A stretch of DNA of 43,370 nt from an uncultured Anaerolineales bacterium (GCA_937928015.1 CALFXA010000026.1:1-43370), one strand, 5' to 3'. Positions 15,594-24,587 are shown, counted from the stretch's first letter. Numbers and translations are program-made. Notes: a model not told the origin generated them from the letters alone.

Positions 15594-16445
15594 TTACTTC
15601 CTTTCGCCCACAGTGACATGGACGGTCTGCGGTTGGCCGCCGCGCAGGATTTCGACGGCCGTGGACTGGCCGACGGTGTCGCTGGTGAGGGCCGCGAACA
15701 GGTCGTCGGCGTCGCGCAGCGCGTGCCCGTTGACCTTGGTGAGGATGTCGCCCACCAGCAGTCCGCCTTTCTCAGCGGGGCCGTCCTTTTCCAGCCAGAG
15801 GATCAAGAGTCCCGTCTCGACAGGCTGGGTGCGGACTCCCAGGTAGCCGCGTTTTACGCTGCCGTGTTGGGCCAGCGCTTCGGCGATACTCCAGGCTACG
15901 CGCGCGGGGATGGTGAGCGCCTCGCCGCGGGTAAGCCCCGAGGTATTGAGACCGAGCACGGCGCCCGTTGCATCGATCAGCGGGCCGCCCGAGAAACCAG
16001 GGTAGGGCACGGTTTCGGTTTGCAGAAACTGGTCGAGCAGGCCACCGCGCCAGGTACGGGCGGGTCCGCCGATGGCGCTGACAATGCCGAAGGAGGCCTG
16101 CACACCCGCCGTGGATGGGCGCCCAAGCGCAAGCACGATCTGTCCGACCTTGGGATTGGGGTTGGTTTTGGCGGGGGTGAGAATCTTTTCGTTCAGGCGC
16201 AGCAGGGCTAGGTCGGAGCCTGGGTCGCGGCCTGCCACCGTGGCGGGCGCAGATGCGCCGTCGGGCAGGCCGACGCGGATGTCCTCTTCGCGCGTGACGA
16301 CGTGATCAGCCGTCAGCACGAGGTCGGCGGCGTAGGCGATGCCGCTGGCGGGGAATTTGCGGCGCGCATCGACGGTAAGGGTGGAGGCAGAGGCCGCTTC
16401 GACAGCGGCGGTCAGTCCATCGGATAAGGTTTGGATGTCGCTCAT
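15594..16445 (-). CDS. HtrA/DegP-like trypsin-fold serine protease with PDZ domain
   Basis: A 283-aa S1C-type protease. The catalytic triad is visible: His in TADHVV (near 47), Asp in GSDLALL (near 77) and Ser in GFSGGPL (near 152). A C-terminal PDZ domain occupies about 190-280 (GYLGVRTQP...GGLLVGDILTKVNGHALRDADDL). There is no signal peptide or transmembrane segment, so unlike classical HtrA it should be cytoplasmic. AAGGAG lies seven bases before the ATG. It is the first gene of a two-gene operon with the LuxR-type regulator; a link in which the protease acts on or with the regulator is speculative. Confidence 0.9.
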   Translation of the reverse strand: MSDIQTLSDGLTAAVEAASASTLTVDARRKFPASGIAYAADLVLTADHVVTREEDIRVGLPDGASAPATVAGRDPGSDLALLRLNEKILTPAKTNPNPKVGQIVLALGRPSTAGVQASFGIVSAIGGPARTWRGGLLDQFLQTETVPYPGFSGGPLIDATGAVLGLNTSGLTRGEALTIPARVAWSIAEALAQHGSVKRGYLGVRTQPVETGLLILWLEKDGPAEKGGLLVGDILTKVNGHALRDADDLFAALTSDTVGQSTAVEILRGGQPQTVHVTVGERK

Positions 16446-16489
16446 GGTTGCTCCTTTATATCATGGGAAGATAGGAGCATTGTAAGAGT

Positions 16490-16515
16490 TTCGCCCGAGG
16501 CACGCCTCGGGCGAA
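16490..16515 (-). terminator. Hairpin downstream of the GGDEF gene
   Basis: A perfect 12-bp inverted repeat (TTCGCCCGAGGC with GCCTCGGGCGAA) lies between the cyclase stop and the protease start. The T tail on the minus strand is poor, so it may terminate weakly or protect the 3' end. Confidence 0.6.
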
Positions 16516-16550
16516 TGGGTGGAATTGGGCCTAGTCGTTCGGGGAGGGAA

Positions 16551-18437
16551 TTATTCGTGCCAGACTTCCACTCGGTTCCGCCCTGCTTGCTTGGCCATAT
16601 ACAAGGCCTGATCGGCGCGGCGCAGCAGCAGATCCAGGTCCTGGCAGTCGGGGGTCAGTTCGGCGATGCCGACGCTAATGGTGATCGTTAATGGGCCATC
16701 TTCCGTTTCGACGGGAGGAGCCTCCACACGTTGCCGCAACCGTTCAGCCACGATTTTTGCGCCGTACAGGTCGGTTCCCAACAGGATGGAGACAAATTCC
16801 TCGCCGCCATATCTCCCGAGGATATCGATATTGCGCACCGCCTGTTTGCAGCGCCGAGCCACGGTCTGTAATGCCAAATCCCCGATGGCGTGACCATAGC
16901 GGTCATTCACCGACTTGAAGTGGTCGATATCCAGCATGATTACAGCCAGTGGCGTGGGATGTCTTTCCCTGCGTTTGAATTCATGTTGTGCCAGTTCGAA
17001 GAAGCGACGGCGATTGTTTAGGCCTGTCAAGCTGTCGGTGTGGGCCAGTTGCTGGACTTCCTTGAACAGTCTGGCATTCTGGATGGCGACCGCCACCTGG
17101 TCGGCGAAAGCCGTGGTCAGGCGGACATGATTCTCGTCGAAGAAATCAGGCTCCTTGCTGTCAATTGCCAGCATGCCGATGACTTGATCGCCGACGATAA
17201 GGGGAACCCCAAGAAATGAGCGGATGTGGCTGTGCGGTCCCTCGCGAAAGGCTTCATACGCAGACGGTGCATTGTTGATAACGTATGGCTTGCGCCCTTG
17301 GATGACAATAGTATTGGGGTTGTCGCTCGGGATGGGGAAGCGCATCCCCACCACTTCCGAGGCGTTTTCCCAGCCCTGGCCCCCCACGATTTCGACGTAT
17401 CCATCGCCCAGCAACTGGATCGAGGCGCTGTCATACGGGATGACGCGCTTCAACTGCGCCAGAATCCGCTCGATGGTCTCCTCTTGACTGAGGGTGGCCG
17501 CTACAATGGATCCCGCCTCCCGTAGGATTTCTGCCTCCTGGGCGTGGCGTTGCTCCGATTGGAAAAGACGCACCTTGTGGATGGCTGTTGCCAACTGGTC
17601 GGCAAATGTCATCATCAAGTGTTCGTCCTTCTTCGTGAATGCATTGAGTTGTTTGCTTTCGACGTTGATCACGCCGATGGCAGATCGCCCCACCCGAAGC
17701 GGCACGCATAATTCAGACTGCACACCGGGGTTTGCCGCAAGGTAGGCAGATTCGAGGCGGACATCCCCGATGCGATGCACCTTTCCATCAGCTAAGGCCA
17801 GCCCGATAATGCCTTTCTCTCGGGCAATGTTCAGTTCTTTATCAGCAGTACGCGGCGAGCGGAAGACCCGCAGACTGTCGTGCTTTTCGTCGAGGAGGAA
17901 AATATCGAAATAATCGGGGTGCAAGGCACTATCGATCACGCGCACTGCATCTTCGATCAGAGTATCCACATTGTTGGCTTCCACTCCAATAGTGGCGATT
18001 CCATTCAGAATAAGCAACTCATCCACAAGTTGGAAAGCTGTTGCCTGTTGAGACTCCAAGTTAGTGACTGCCTCTTTCGTTTTCTTCTCCGAGCGCTGGT
18101 AGACTTGAACAATTCTGCTTCCTAGAATCGCCGCAGTTAGCAGAACTGCCTGCCTGACAAACTCGACGCCACTCCAACTGGATTGGATTGTGATCCCCAG
18201 AACGTGCAGGGCAATGAACCATACCATACCGCCGATCCCCAGGAATGGCGATAACTTGTGAGACGCGTAGAGGGTTACGATCAACGTCAGTAGGCCGATT
18301 GATTCGTGAAGAAACGATATTTGATTTGGTGCGATGGGGAAAAGGGCAGGGACGAATAAACCGCTCACGGCTAGAAGAGTAAGTGCGATGAAATAAGCGG
18401 CAATAGCGAGACGATGGGTAACCGACTGGCTATTCAT
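16551..18437 (-). CDS. Membrane diguanylate cyclase with two GAF domains
   Basis: A predicted cyclic-di-GMP synthase of 628 aa. The order is a membrane region with about four helices (residues 8-120), a short coiled coil, GAF1 (about 150-295), GAF2 (about 320-460) and GGDEF (about 468-628). The active-site motif is RYGGEEF, fully consistent with activity. RNID lies five residues before it, matching the RxxD inhibitory I-site, so product feedback inhibition is expected. Metal-binding Asp is in MLDIDHFKSVND. AGGT lies shortly before the ATG. GAF ligands are unknown. No EAL or PilZ gene is visible nearby. Confidence 0.94.
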   Translation of the reverse strand: MNSQSVTHRLAIAAYFIALTLLAVSGLFVPALFPIAPNQISFLHESIGLLTLIVTLYASHKLSPFLGIGGMVWFIALHVLGITIQSSWSGVEFVRQAVLLTAAILGSRIVQVYQRSEKKTKEAVTNLESQQATAFQLVDELLILNGIATIGVEANNVDTLIEDAVRVIDSALHPDYFDIFLLDEKHDSLRVFRSPRTADKELNIAREKGIIGLALADGKVHRIGDVRLESAYLAANPGVQSELCVPLRVGRSAIGVINVESKQLNAFTKKDEHLMMTFADQLATAIHKVRLFQSEQRHAQEAEILREAGSIVAATLSQEETIERILAQLKRVIPYDSASIQLLGDGYVEIVGGQGWENASEVVGMRFPIPSDNPNTIVIQGRKPYVINNAPSAYEAFREGPHSHIRSFLGVPLIVGDQVIGMLAIDSKEPDFFDENHVRLTTAFADQVAVAIQNARLFKEVQQLAHTDSLTGLNNRRRFFELAQHEFKRRERHPTPLAVIMLDIDHFKSVNDRYGHAIGDLALQTVARRCKQAVRNIDILGRYGGEEFVSILLGTDLYGAKIVAERLRQRVEAPPVETEDGPLTITISVGIAELTPDCQDLDLLLRRADQALYMAKQAGRNRVEVWHE

Positions 18438-18688
18438 GAGTAACCTGTGATTGGCAGTTTGTCATCATAGGAATTCGGCTGGATAATGATGTAAATGTGT
18501 CACATATTACAGAAATTCATTATACGGGATATGATCCCCGTTTTGAATGGGGGAATCCCCTATTCCTCGGACCCTGGGCCTGCTTCCGTTATTTGGGCCC
18601 CAGCCAAGCATAGGGTGTGCTTGATAGATGGAGGAGGGCTGGCCAGGTCTTGAAGTCGCATCGGATGAGGAATAGTGCCGCTCTTTCG

Positions 18689-18717
18689 TTGTACTCTGTC
18701 GGGAACTGACTTATAAT
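18689..18717 (+). promoter_or_regulatory. Promoter, copy 1 of a repeated promoter element
   Basis: TTGTAC (18689-18694), a 17-bp spacer containing GGGAA, then TATAAT (18712-18717). The spacer and downstream bases closely match the promoters at 26205-26233 and 32653-32681. It is oriented towards the SpoIIAA-like gene at 18921, about 200 bp away. Apart from this and the repeat at 18764-18842, nothing else is seen in the 483-bp gap. Confidence 0.7.
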
Positions 18718-18763
18718 TTAATTCAAGTTGCTACCTTTGAAAGGTATAAGGTCTTGGCTGGTT

Positions 18764-18842
18764 TTGAACCGCCAAGTCGCAGAGGCCGCGAAGTATTTCC
18801 TGAGAATTCCTTTGCGTTTTCTGTGTCTCTGCGGTAAAAAAA
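18764..18842. repeat. Imperfect inverted intergenic repeat (CGCAGAG-type)
   Basis: ACCGCCAAGTCGCAGAGGC on the left is an imperfect inverted copy of the right arm (TTTGCGTTTTCTGTGTCTCTGCGGT), with about 30 bases between. Elements of this CTCTGCGGT/ACCGC-AGAG style are common dispersed intergenic repeats in bacteria. It can fold as a long hairpin within the leader of the gene at 18921. Confidence 0.6.
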
Positions 18843-18920
18843 TCCATGTTGGTGGCAACTTGAGCTACTTATTATTTACTCCATCACTATAATTAATCTT
18901 TTCGTGTGAAAGGAGCAGAT

Positions 18921-19298
18921 ATGAGTTATACCATCACCATTTCGGAAAATGGAAAATACATAATTTGCCGCGTAACTGGCCCAATGACTGCCGAAGTTGC
19001 GCAAGAGTTTGCGGGGGAAATGGACAACTTGAGCCGCGCCAAAAATATCAAGCGGTTTCTGACCGATGTGCGCGAGGCGCCAAATATATCAACTATTAAT
19101 CAGAATTATGAATACGCGTATCAAGGCATGAAAGACCTGAAACTTCAAAGGGGCGTACGGTCTGCCATTCTGGTCGATCCTGCTGACACAACCCATGATT
19201 TTGTAGAAACCGTAGCCATGAATGCTGGATATAACGTGCGGGTATTTCGTGATGAGCATGCTGCAATTGCGTGGCTCAGCGAAGAGATATTAAAGTGA
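18921..19298 (+). CDS. SpoIIAA/STAS-like protein, 125 aa
   Basis: A single small alpha/beta domain without signal or membrane segment. The pattern fits the SpoIIAA-like (STAS-related) family: a beta hairpin (YTITISENGKYIICRVTGPMT), helix AEVAQEFAGEMD, strand KRFLTDVREAP, and a C-terminal D-EHAAIAWLSEE. Members are usually uncharacterised. AAGGAG lies upstream of ATG 18921. A paralogous protein is encoded at 20866. The partner is unknown, and no anti-sigma kinase is nearby. The repeated promoter element at 18689 probably drives it. Confidence 0.75.
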   Translation: MSYTITISENGKYIICRVTGPMTAEVAQEFAGEMDNLSRAKNIKRFLTDVREAPNISTINQNYEYAYQGMKDLKLQRGVRSAILVDPADTTHDFVETVAMNAGYNVRVFRDEHAAIAWLSEEILK

Positions 19299-19442
19299 CA
19301 GTCGCAAAGATGATAAGTCTAGAAGCGACTCTATTTTTCATTAGCAAGTCCTTCATGAAGCTTGCCGCTCTCTAGTGCGGGCGATGTTTGCCTTTGGACG
19401 GTGCTGTTGTAATGATACCGGTAAAGGGTCAGAATTTTCCTG

Positions 19443-19802
19443 TCACTCTGCCAGAAAACGTCCCGCAAGATCACGCATTTGTGAGAATACAACAGGCTTT
19501 TCCAATAGTAAATCTACCCTCTCTCTGTGATATTCGCCCAGTACAGCGTCTGCCGTCGCAACGATAATCTTTGTTCCGGTGAGATGTTCCTTGTTCAGAA
19601 TATGGTTGAGAAGAGTAATGCCATCTATTTTTGGCAGGTGCAAATCCAAGACAATCAGCCTTGGGCTGTTTTTATCGAGCCTCGCCAGAGCTTCCACTCC
19701 ATCCCCAATGGCCTCCACCTGAAACCCTGCCGACGTCAGTGCCCTTGAGAAAAGATTCGATATGTCTATATCATCTTCTACTACGAAAGCCATGTTCTTC
19801 AC
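19443..19802 (-). CDS. Single-domain response regulator (receiver only)
   Basis: A 119-aa stand-alone receiver. The acidic pair is in VVEDD, the phosphoacceptor Asp in LIVLDLHLPK, and the Lys in LLEKPV. There is no output domain. Start: GTG 19802, since AAGGAG lies eight bases upstream; the internal ATG 19793 is 17 bases from it, and a longer frame to 19934 has no ribosome-binding site. No histidine kinase is adjacent, so the partner is elsewhere. It is divergent from the methyltransferase-like gene at 20040 and convergent with the SpoIIAA-like gene. Confidence 0.88.
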   Translation of the reverse strand: MKNMAFVVEDDIDISNLFSRALTSAGFQVEAIGDGVEALARLDKNSPRLIVLDLHLPKIDGITLLNHILNKEHLTGTKIIVATADAVLGEYHRERVDLLLEKPVVFSQMRDLAGRFLAE

Positions 19803-20039
19803 TCTGAGAACTCCTTGACATAAGGGATGAGGACTAATGTTGGTCATTTCGCGCAAAAGGATAACATTTAGTGATGGAGAGGCTGTGAATATGAGGTGTA
19901 GATAGTGTGTGTTTATTGCCCCTGCTATGGCCATAAAAAAACTCAGAGAGCCTTTTAACAGTCCCCAGCACTGCCTCTCGATGTCACTAACGGAGGCTTG
20001 TTAGCTGCTCTATTTGTAAAAAGGTTGTTGAAAATTTTC

Positions 20040-20633
20040 ATGTTTAGCATAACACTCCTGCGCTGGATTACACTCGGCAGTATTTTGTTCTGGCTTGTCT
20101 TTTATTGGCAAGGCGGAAGGAAAGTAATTATTGATATTCGCGAATCCATAAATTCTAAGAACTCTCGACTTGACGTGACCCTTTTAATGGTTATCTCCTT
20201 TTGTTCTGTAGGATTAATTGGCATGGGAGTTCTTGTAAGCCTCGGGTTGTTGCAAATAGCCTTGTCCCAAAATTTGGCCACAACACTCATAGGAACGTTA
20301 TTTTCGGTTTCTGGCATTACGGGCATGTTTTATTGTCGTTTTCACCTTGGGAATTTTTGGACAGCGGAAATCAACTTGTCCCAAAATCACCAGGTAATAG
20401 ATACAGGACCGTATAGTCTTGTTCGTCACCCTATCTATACCTTTGCAATTCTGATGTATGTAGGGTTGGGATTGGTTTTTCTTTCGAATTGGAATATGGC
20501 CTTGACAGGCATAATTGTCGTGGCATATATACTTAAAACCAAGGATGAGGATGTCTTTTTGCAGCAAAATCTACCAGGGTATCGAGAATACAAATTACGC
20601 ATTCGATACTATCTAGTTCCTGGCTTATGGTAA
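20040..20633 (+). CDS. ICMT/PEMT-like membrane methyltransferase
   Basis: A 197-aa integral membrane protein with about five helices. The C-terminal half carries the isoprenylcysteine carboxyl methyltransferase/phospholipid methyltransferase signature: IDTGPYSLVRHPIYT, followed later by EDVFLQQNLPGYREYKLRIRYYLVPGLW. In this family the RHP and the terminal E/Y-rich segment bind S-adenosylmethionine. The bacterial substrate is unknown. The start is uncertain: ATG 20040 is taken, with AAAAGG about 18 bases upstream; a TTG at 19998 is too close to GGAGG. A terminator follows at 20756. Confidence 0.8.
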   Translation: MFSITLLRWITLGSILFWLVFYWQGGRKVIIDIRESINSKNSRLDVTLLMVISFCSVGLIGMGVLVSLGLLQIALSQNLATTLIGTLFSVSGITGMFYCRFHLGNFWTAEINLSQNHQVIDTGPYSLVRHPIYTFAILMYVGLGLVFLSNWNMALTGIIVVAYILKTKDEDVFLQQNLPGYREYKLRIRYYLVPGLW

Positions 20634-20755
20634 GAAATATCCACCCCCTAAGTGGATTCTGTGCCATGCGCTCCTCGTGTGGCTGTTAGGGAAACGTTAA
20701 TGCCTGATTGTGGATGCTCTCGCACCTGATGAGCAAAAGGGCATTGGAAGGGTTG

Positions 20756-20793
20756 CGAGAGGTGCAGGTCACACGCCTGTACCTCTCGTTTTT
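20756..20793 (+). terminator. Rho-independent terminator
   Basis: A long stem (CGAGAGGTGCAGG with CCTGTACCTCTCG, one G-T pair) and T5 tail lie downstream of the methyltransferase-like gene. The rest of the 232-bp gap shows nothing else. Confidence 0.8.
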
Positions 20794-20865
20794 AAGATAA
20801 ACTTTTTATATAATCACCGAATATTAAGATGTAAAAATTCATTGTCGTGAAGGCAGGATTGTTTT

Positions 20866-21237
20866 ATGAAGCCAGTATTACATTATGAACCAGAAAAACA
20901 AATTGTATACGCCGATCAATTCAAGGATTTGAGCGTTTCTATTATTTTACAGGCTATGGTTGAAGGAGTTCAATTGGCTCGTGAGCATAATTGTCATCGC
21001 TTCTTTATTGATATATCCTCAATTCGCATATCTCTCTCGGCTCTGGATGTAATCCACGCCGTTGAGGGCTTTGAAGAGACTGGACTAAAGAGAGGGGATA
21101 AAGTAGCCTGCTTGATTTCAAGCTATTATGAGGCAGAAACGCAATTATGGTATACGGTTACTTTCAACAGATTTTGGTATATGCTCAGATTCTTTTTGGA
21201 TGCGACGGAAGCGGAGAGTTGGTTGCTGGCCGAATGA
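20866..21237 (+). CDS. SpoIIAA/STAS-like protein, 123 aa
   Basis: A small soluble alpha/beta protein resembling the one at 18921: N-terminal strands, a helix (IILQAMVEGVQLAREH), strand HRFFIDISSIRI, and a C-terminus ending DATEAESWLLAE, parallel to the DEHAAIAWLSEE end of the first. Sequence identity is low, so they are distant paralogues. The ribosome-binding site is weak (AGGCAGG). The gene abuts the truncated recombinase: only two bases separate the stop codons. Confidence 0.7.
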   Translation: MKPVLHYEPEKQIVYADQFKDLSVSIILQAMVEGVQLAREHNCHRFFIDISSIRISLSALDVIHAVEGFEETGLKRGDKVACLISSYYEAETQLWYTVTFNRFWYMLRFFLDATEAESWLLAE

Positions 21238-21239
21238 GA

Positions 21240-21890
21240 TCACCCGATCATCTTGCGGGCGCAGGCGTAGGCGGTGTGGACGTAAAGCGGGGAGCCGCAG
21301 GCGGGCGCAAAAAAACAGGCTGCTGAGGAGGTGGTCTCTGGATTGGTGGCGGGGATGGGTTCGCGCTTGAAGCCGATGGGCGGGACGCCCGAGACGCAGC
21401 CGTACCTTAGGACGAGGTCGCGCAGGCCTCGGCGGGCGTCGGTGGAGGTTTGACGGCGTTTCTCTTCGTTGGAGATATCGATGAAGAATTCGATGATGCG
21501 GCCGTACTGGCCCTCGGGGATGGGGTCGGTGAGGGAGTGGACGGCGATCTGTCGGTTGCGGAGGAGGGCTTTGTAGTAGATGGCGTCATCGAGGTCGCGG
21601 GCGAAGCGGGCGTAGTTCCAGAGCAGGAGACCGTGCGGGCGCTGGCTGGGGGTGCGGTAGAGATCGAGCATGCGGTTGAAGTCTTCGCGCCCGACGGTGG
21701 AACCGCCTGAGCGGGCCACGTCGACAAAGTTGTGGCGCAGGACCAGGCCGTGGGCGGCGCAATAGGCCTGGATCTCGACCAGTTGCTGCTCGGTGGATTG
21801 ATCCTGGCGGGGACCACCGCTATCGCGGCGATAGGAATCGACGATGGAGCCAGGGGAAGGGTGGAAGGAGGGGGGAGGTAGGACACGAGA
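21240..21890 (-). pseudogene. Truncated serine recombinase (resolvase/invertase large-serine type)
   Basis: The catalytic N-terminal domain is recognisable: DSYRRDSGG, where the Ser after the Arg pair is the expected nucleophile, STEQQLVEIQAYCAAHGL, FVDVARSGGS, REDFNRMLDL, LLLWNYARFARDLDDA, and a C-terminal GVPPIGFKREPI. There is no ATG, and only a GTG inside the domain, so the natural start is lost. After GFKREPI the frame runs into unrelated residues and stops, so the DNA-binding recombinase domain and zinc ribbon are missing. It is GC-rich like the phage-like genes further on and unlike the AT-rich DNA to its right. It probably once integrated the element, and is now inactive. Confidence 0.8.
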
Positions 21891-21949
21891 TTATTCTAAA
21901 GGTTAGGACTATTTTTGTCTTCTCTTAATTAGGACGAGGGATTTGTTTG

Positions 21950-23086
21950 TTATTTTATACCTTGAAGTTTATTAATTAATGCATTGTTTTTTGATTTTGT
22001 CGTATCACTAATTCTTTTAGCATTTGCTAGGTGTGTCAGCAATTCTATGGCTAGTTTTAACTGAACCTCATCATAATCCTTGTAATTAGTTTCGATATAC
22101 TCCCTTATTATTTTCTGAGAAACATGATAATTGGTGTTCTTGAAATAATATAGTAATTCGAGTTTATCAGGTGCATCTAATTTAACTATGCATTCGATTG
22201 CAATCTTTCGGACCAACCAATATGTGTGTTTCCCAACAAATGTCAGAACCTTTCTATCGATCTTTCCAGCTTCAACCAGATCACATGCTAGCCTTGTTGC
22301 CGCAACAGCATTCTCTAGCTCAGGATCGCGGAGTATTTGCTTTATGTTCTCTTCGTTGAATAGCTCGAAAAGATCTGGTGCAGGGTTGTTATGAATATAG
22401 CGCATAACTCGTCGCCGAATCCCCGTATCTGTATCACGAATTAATGTACCTAACACCAAGGCTGAGCGACTTGGACTGGATAGATAAACTTCAAGAGCTT
22501 GCTGCCTGAGCGTCGGAGCTTCAAGTTTATCTAAAAGTAAACTTTCCATATCTTCCTGGGTATATTTGCCGCTCATGAGATTAATAGATTCAGGACTTGT
22601 TATTAAATCATCAATTAGCTGTGCACGACGAGCCACCTCAGGAGGAGATCCTAGGACAGGTTTGCTTGTTTTCCCGTATATTGCATCTACTATCCGATTA
22701 AACTCAGTTTCATAATTATTAAGGTCGTTGATTTTCTGCCAGATTGTAGATTGCAAGGGTTCAGGAATTGAACAATCATCAATTGCTACAGGGATAATTC
22801 TACATTTTCCACGCAGCCTATCTAGGAATCCCCGATTTAACTCCTCTCGAACCCATGGTTTATCTACGCTGTTATTGGAAAGGACAATAATCATTGCTTT
22901 GGCATTCTTAATCCCTTCATAAAAGACTTTATCTACTAAACTGTCCCCAGGAATCATTTCCCAAATATCTATCCATGCGTCCACTCCATGCTCGCGGAGT
23001 TTTGTTGCAAACTGAAGGACAAAACGCTCTTTGTCTTCGCTTGCGTGACTGATAAATACTTTTGACCTGCTTGGCTGCTCAATCAT
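21950..23086 (-). CDS. TIR domain protein with HEAT-like helical repeats
   Basis: At 378 aa, the N-terminal TIR domain (about 8-145) starts SKVFISHASEDKERF and contains SNNSVDKPWVREEL, placing Glu at the position used by NAD-cleaving bacterial TIRs. Residues 170-370 are an all-helical region with HEAT-like units (RRRVMRYIHNNPAPDLFELF, RKIAIECIVKLDAPDKLELL). Known logic: bacterial TIR effectors deplete NAD or make cyclic ADP-ribose signals on phage infection; the helical part would sense or scaffold. ATG 23086 has GGAAAGG at ideal spacing; the longer start at 23119 has none. It is probably the last gene of a minus-strand operon with the 3-TM and Mrr-like genes. AT-rich. Confidence 0.85.
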   Translation of the reverse strand: MIEQPSRSKVFISHASEDKERFVLQFATKLREHGVDAWIDIWEMIPGDSLVDKVFYEGIKNAKAMIIVLSNNSVDKPWVREELNRGFLDRLRGKCRIIPVAIDDCSIPEPLQSTIWQKINDLNNYETEFNRIVDAIYGKTSKPVLGSPPEVARRAQLIDDLITSPESINLMSGKYTQEDMESLLLDKLEAPTLRQQALEVYLSSPSRSALVLGTLIRDTDTGIRRRVMRYIHNNPAPDLFELFNEENIKQILRDPELENAVAATRLACDLVEAGKIDRKVLTFVGKHTYWLVRKIAIECIVKLDAPDKLELLYYFKNTNYHVSQKIIREYIETNYKDYDEVQLKLAIELLTHLANAKRISDTTKSKNNALINKLQGIK

Positions 23087-23232
23087 GCTATTATCCTTTC
23101 CAAATCTAATAAGTTTCATTTTTTTGAGCGGACTTGTTATCTACATTGCTTCCCATCTCATTTCCTGCGAAAAATAACAAAATAAGTTCTTGGAGTTTAT
23201 CTCTTCCACCTGCATGACGAGGCTTTAAAATA

Positions 23233-23688
23233 TTATTGTATGTACATAAAAAATACTGTGCCTATCACTAAGATGGTAGCCCCTGCGATCACTAAAAGCG
23301 CGTATAACTTATACAAGGGATCTGATTTTGAGTTGGCGTACTTCTCTGTTAGCTGGAGCGCAATCCAGCCGTTTAATATTGCGAACACCAACGATACTAT
23401 TGAGAAGGCCAGCCATATAAAAAGGGGTAGAGTAAATTGTTTAGTGTTTTGGAGTTTAATAAATTCTGGAGCTGAACTTGAGAAAATATAAATACCGAAC
23501 CCAACCGTGGCCCAAACCAATACAAGGAAATCAGAGTCGACTTTTTCCTTTTCGTCTTTATCCTGGCGTTTTTGCTGTTCGATGAAGTCTTTATATTCCT
23601 TCAAGACGGCTTTTGTTTCGGCGAGCTCGACTTCGGTTCTATCAAATTCGTCGTCTTTCAGGTATTGACGGAGGAATCTGAAAAGCAT
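23233..23688 (-). CDS. Three-helix membrane protein with N-terminal coiled coil (SLATT-like topology), 151 aa
   Basis: A charged N-terminal coiled coil (about 10-50, rich in Glu, Lys, Asp) is followed by three transmembrane helices (about 53-72, 87-110 and 128-150). The family is not recognised. A cytoplasmic coil plus a few helices is the layout of SLATT/2TM-type pore effectors associated with nucleotide-sensing defence systems. Its ATG lies two bases after the stop of the Mrr-like gene, so translation is coupled. The TIR gene follows 146 bp downstream on the same strand. Confidence 0.65.
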   Translation of the reverse strand: MLFRFLRQYLKDDEFDRTEVELAETKAVLKEYKDFIEQQKRQDKDEKEKVDSDFLVLVWATVGFGIYIFSSSAPEFIKLQNTKQFTLPLFIWLAFSIVSLVFAILNGWIALQLTEKYANSKSDPLYKLYALLVIAGATILVIGTVFFMYIQ

Positions 23689-23690
23689 TG

Positions 23691-24458
23691 TTATTTGCCC
23701 TCCTTCTCTCCTGCGCTTTCCTCAGCGGGGATGCCGAGGATGTCGGACCAGTAATCGGCGTCGATGGTGGGGACGGTGTATTGTTCGAGTTTGACGCCCA
23801 CTTTGTATTGGATGAGCAGGTCGACGAGCTGGAGGCCGTTGATGAGGGTGATGGGGGTCTTGCCTTCGGCCTGGGATTCTTTCTTGGCTTCGGCGGTGAA
23901 GTCGCTGGGGGTGATGATGAGGCCGTGTTCGCCGTCGGTGAGGCGCAGGGAGCCACGCAACTCGCGGACGACGCCTGGACCCACGTTGTGGTCCCAGCGT
24001 TTGGCCTGGATGGCGACCTTGGTGACGCTGAGCGGGTTGAGTTTGAGGGTGCCGCGCACGTCGACGCCTTTGTCGTTGCTGTAGGCGGTAGTTTTGGTTT
24101 CGTCGAAGCCCATTTCTTCGAGCAGGGAACGGATGAGTTCTTCGAATTTCTGCGGGTGCATGTCACCCAGGTGCTGACGTAGGCCCTGGCGGACTTGTTT
24201 GTGGACGGCGTCGATCTGTTGCTGGATGCCCTTGGGCAAGGCAGATTGGAGGGTGAAGGTGCCTTTTTCGTCGCCGCGCTTGAAGCGGGACTCTTCCTTG
24301 AGGGTATCGGTGTAGAGCAGGGCACCCATGGTGGCGTGCGGAGTTTGACCCTGGGTTTCGAGGATGCCTTTGGCAATGGCGAGATCGGTGATCTCGATGT
24401 AGTGGAGTGGCTTGCCCGCTTCTTTGAGAATTTCGTAGGCGACGTCTTTGAATTGCAT
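23691..24458 (-). CDS. Mrr-like restriction endonuclease with HARE-HTH domain
   Basis: At 255 aa, the N-terminal HARE-HTH-like winged helix (about 3-70; KDVAYEILKEAGKPLHYIEITDLAIAKG) is joined to an Mrr-type PD-(D/E)xK nuclease domain (about 100-225). The nuclease part has FEELIRSLLEEMGF, NDKGVDVRG with the catalytic Asp, IQAKRW with the Q-x-K motif, and GLIITPSDFTAEA. Established: Mrr enzymes cleave modified DNA, and HARE domains are thought to read modified bases. First gene of the three-gene minus-strand cluster. It is more GC-rich than its two partners, so the cluster may be composite. The ribosome-binding site is weak. Confidence 0.85.
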   Translation of the reverse strand: MQFKDVAYEILKEAGKPLHYIEITDLAIAKGILETQGQTPHATMGALLYTDTLKEESRFKRGDEKGTFTLQSALPKGIQQQIDAVHKQVRQGLRQHLGDMHPQKFEELIRSLLEEMGFDETKTTAYSNDKGVDVRGTLKLNPLSVTKVAIQAKRWDHNVGPGVVRELRGSLRLTDGEHGLIITPSDFTAEAKKESQAEGKTPITLINGLQLVDLLIQYKVGVKLEQYTVPTIDADYWSDILGIPAEESAGEKEGK

Positions 24459-24587
24459 AATGGTTTCTCGTGTGATTATGGCTACTAACCCGATGTTGCT
24501 ATGGATAAGTTTCCAATCTTTTTGACGATTTTGAATTTAATTTCGGTTATTTGTTCTACTATTCATTATCTCGGGCTTCAAGTGTGA

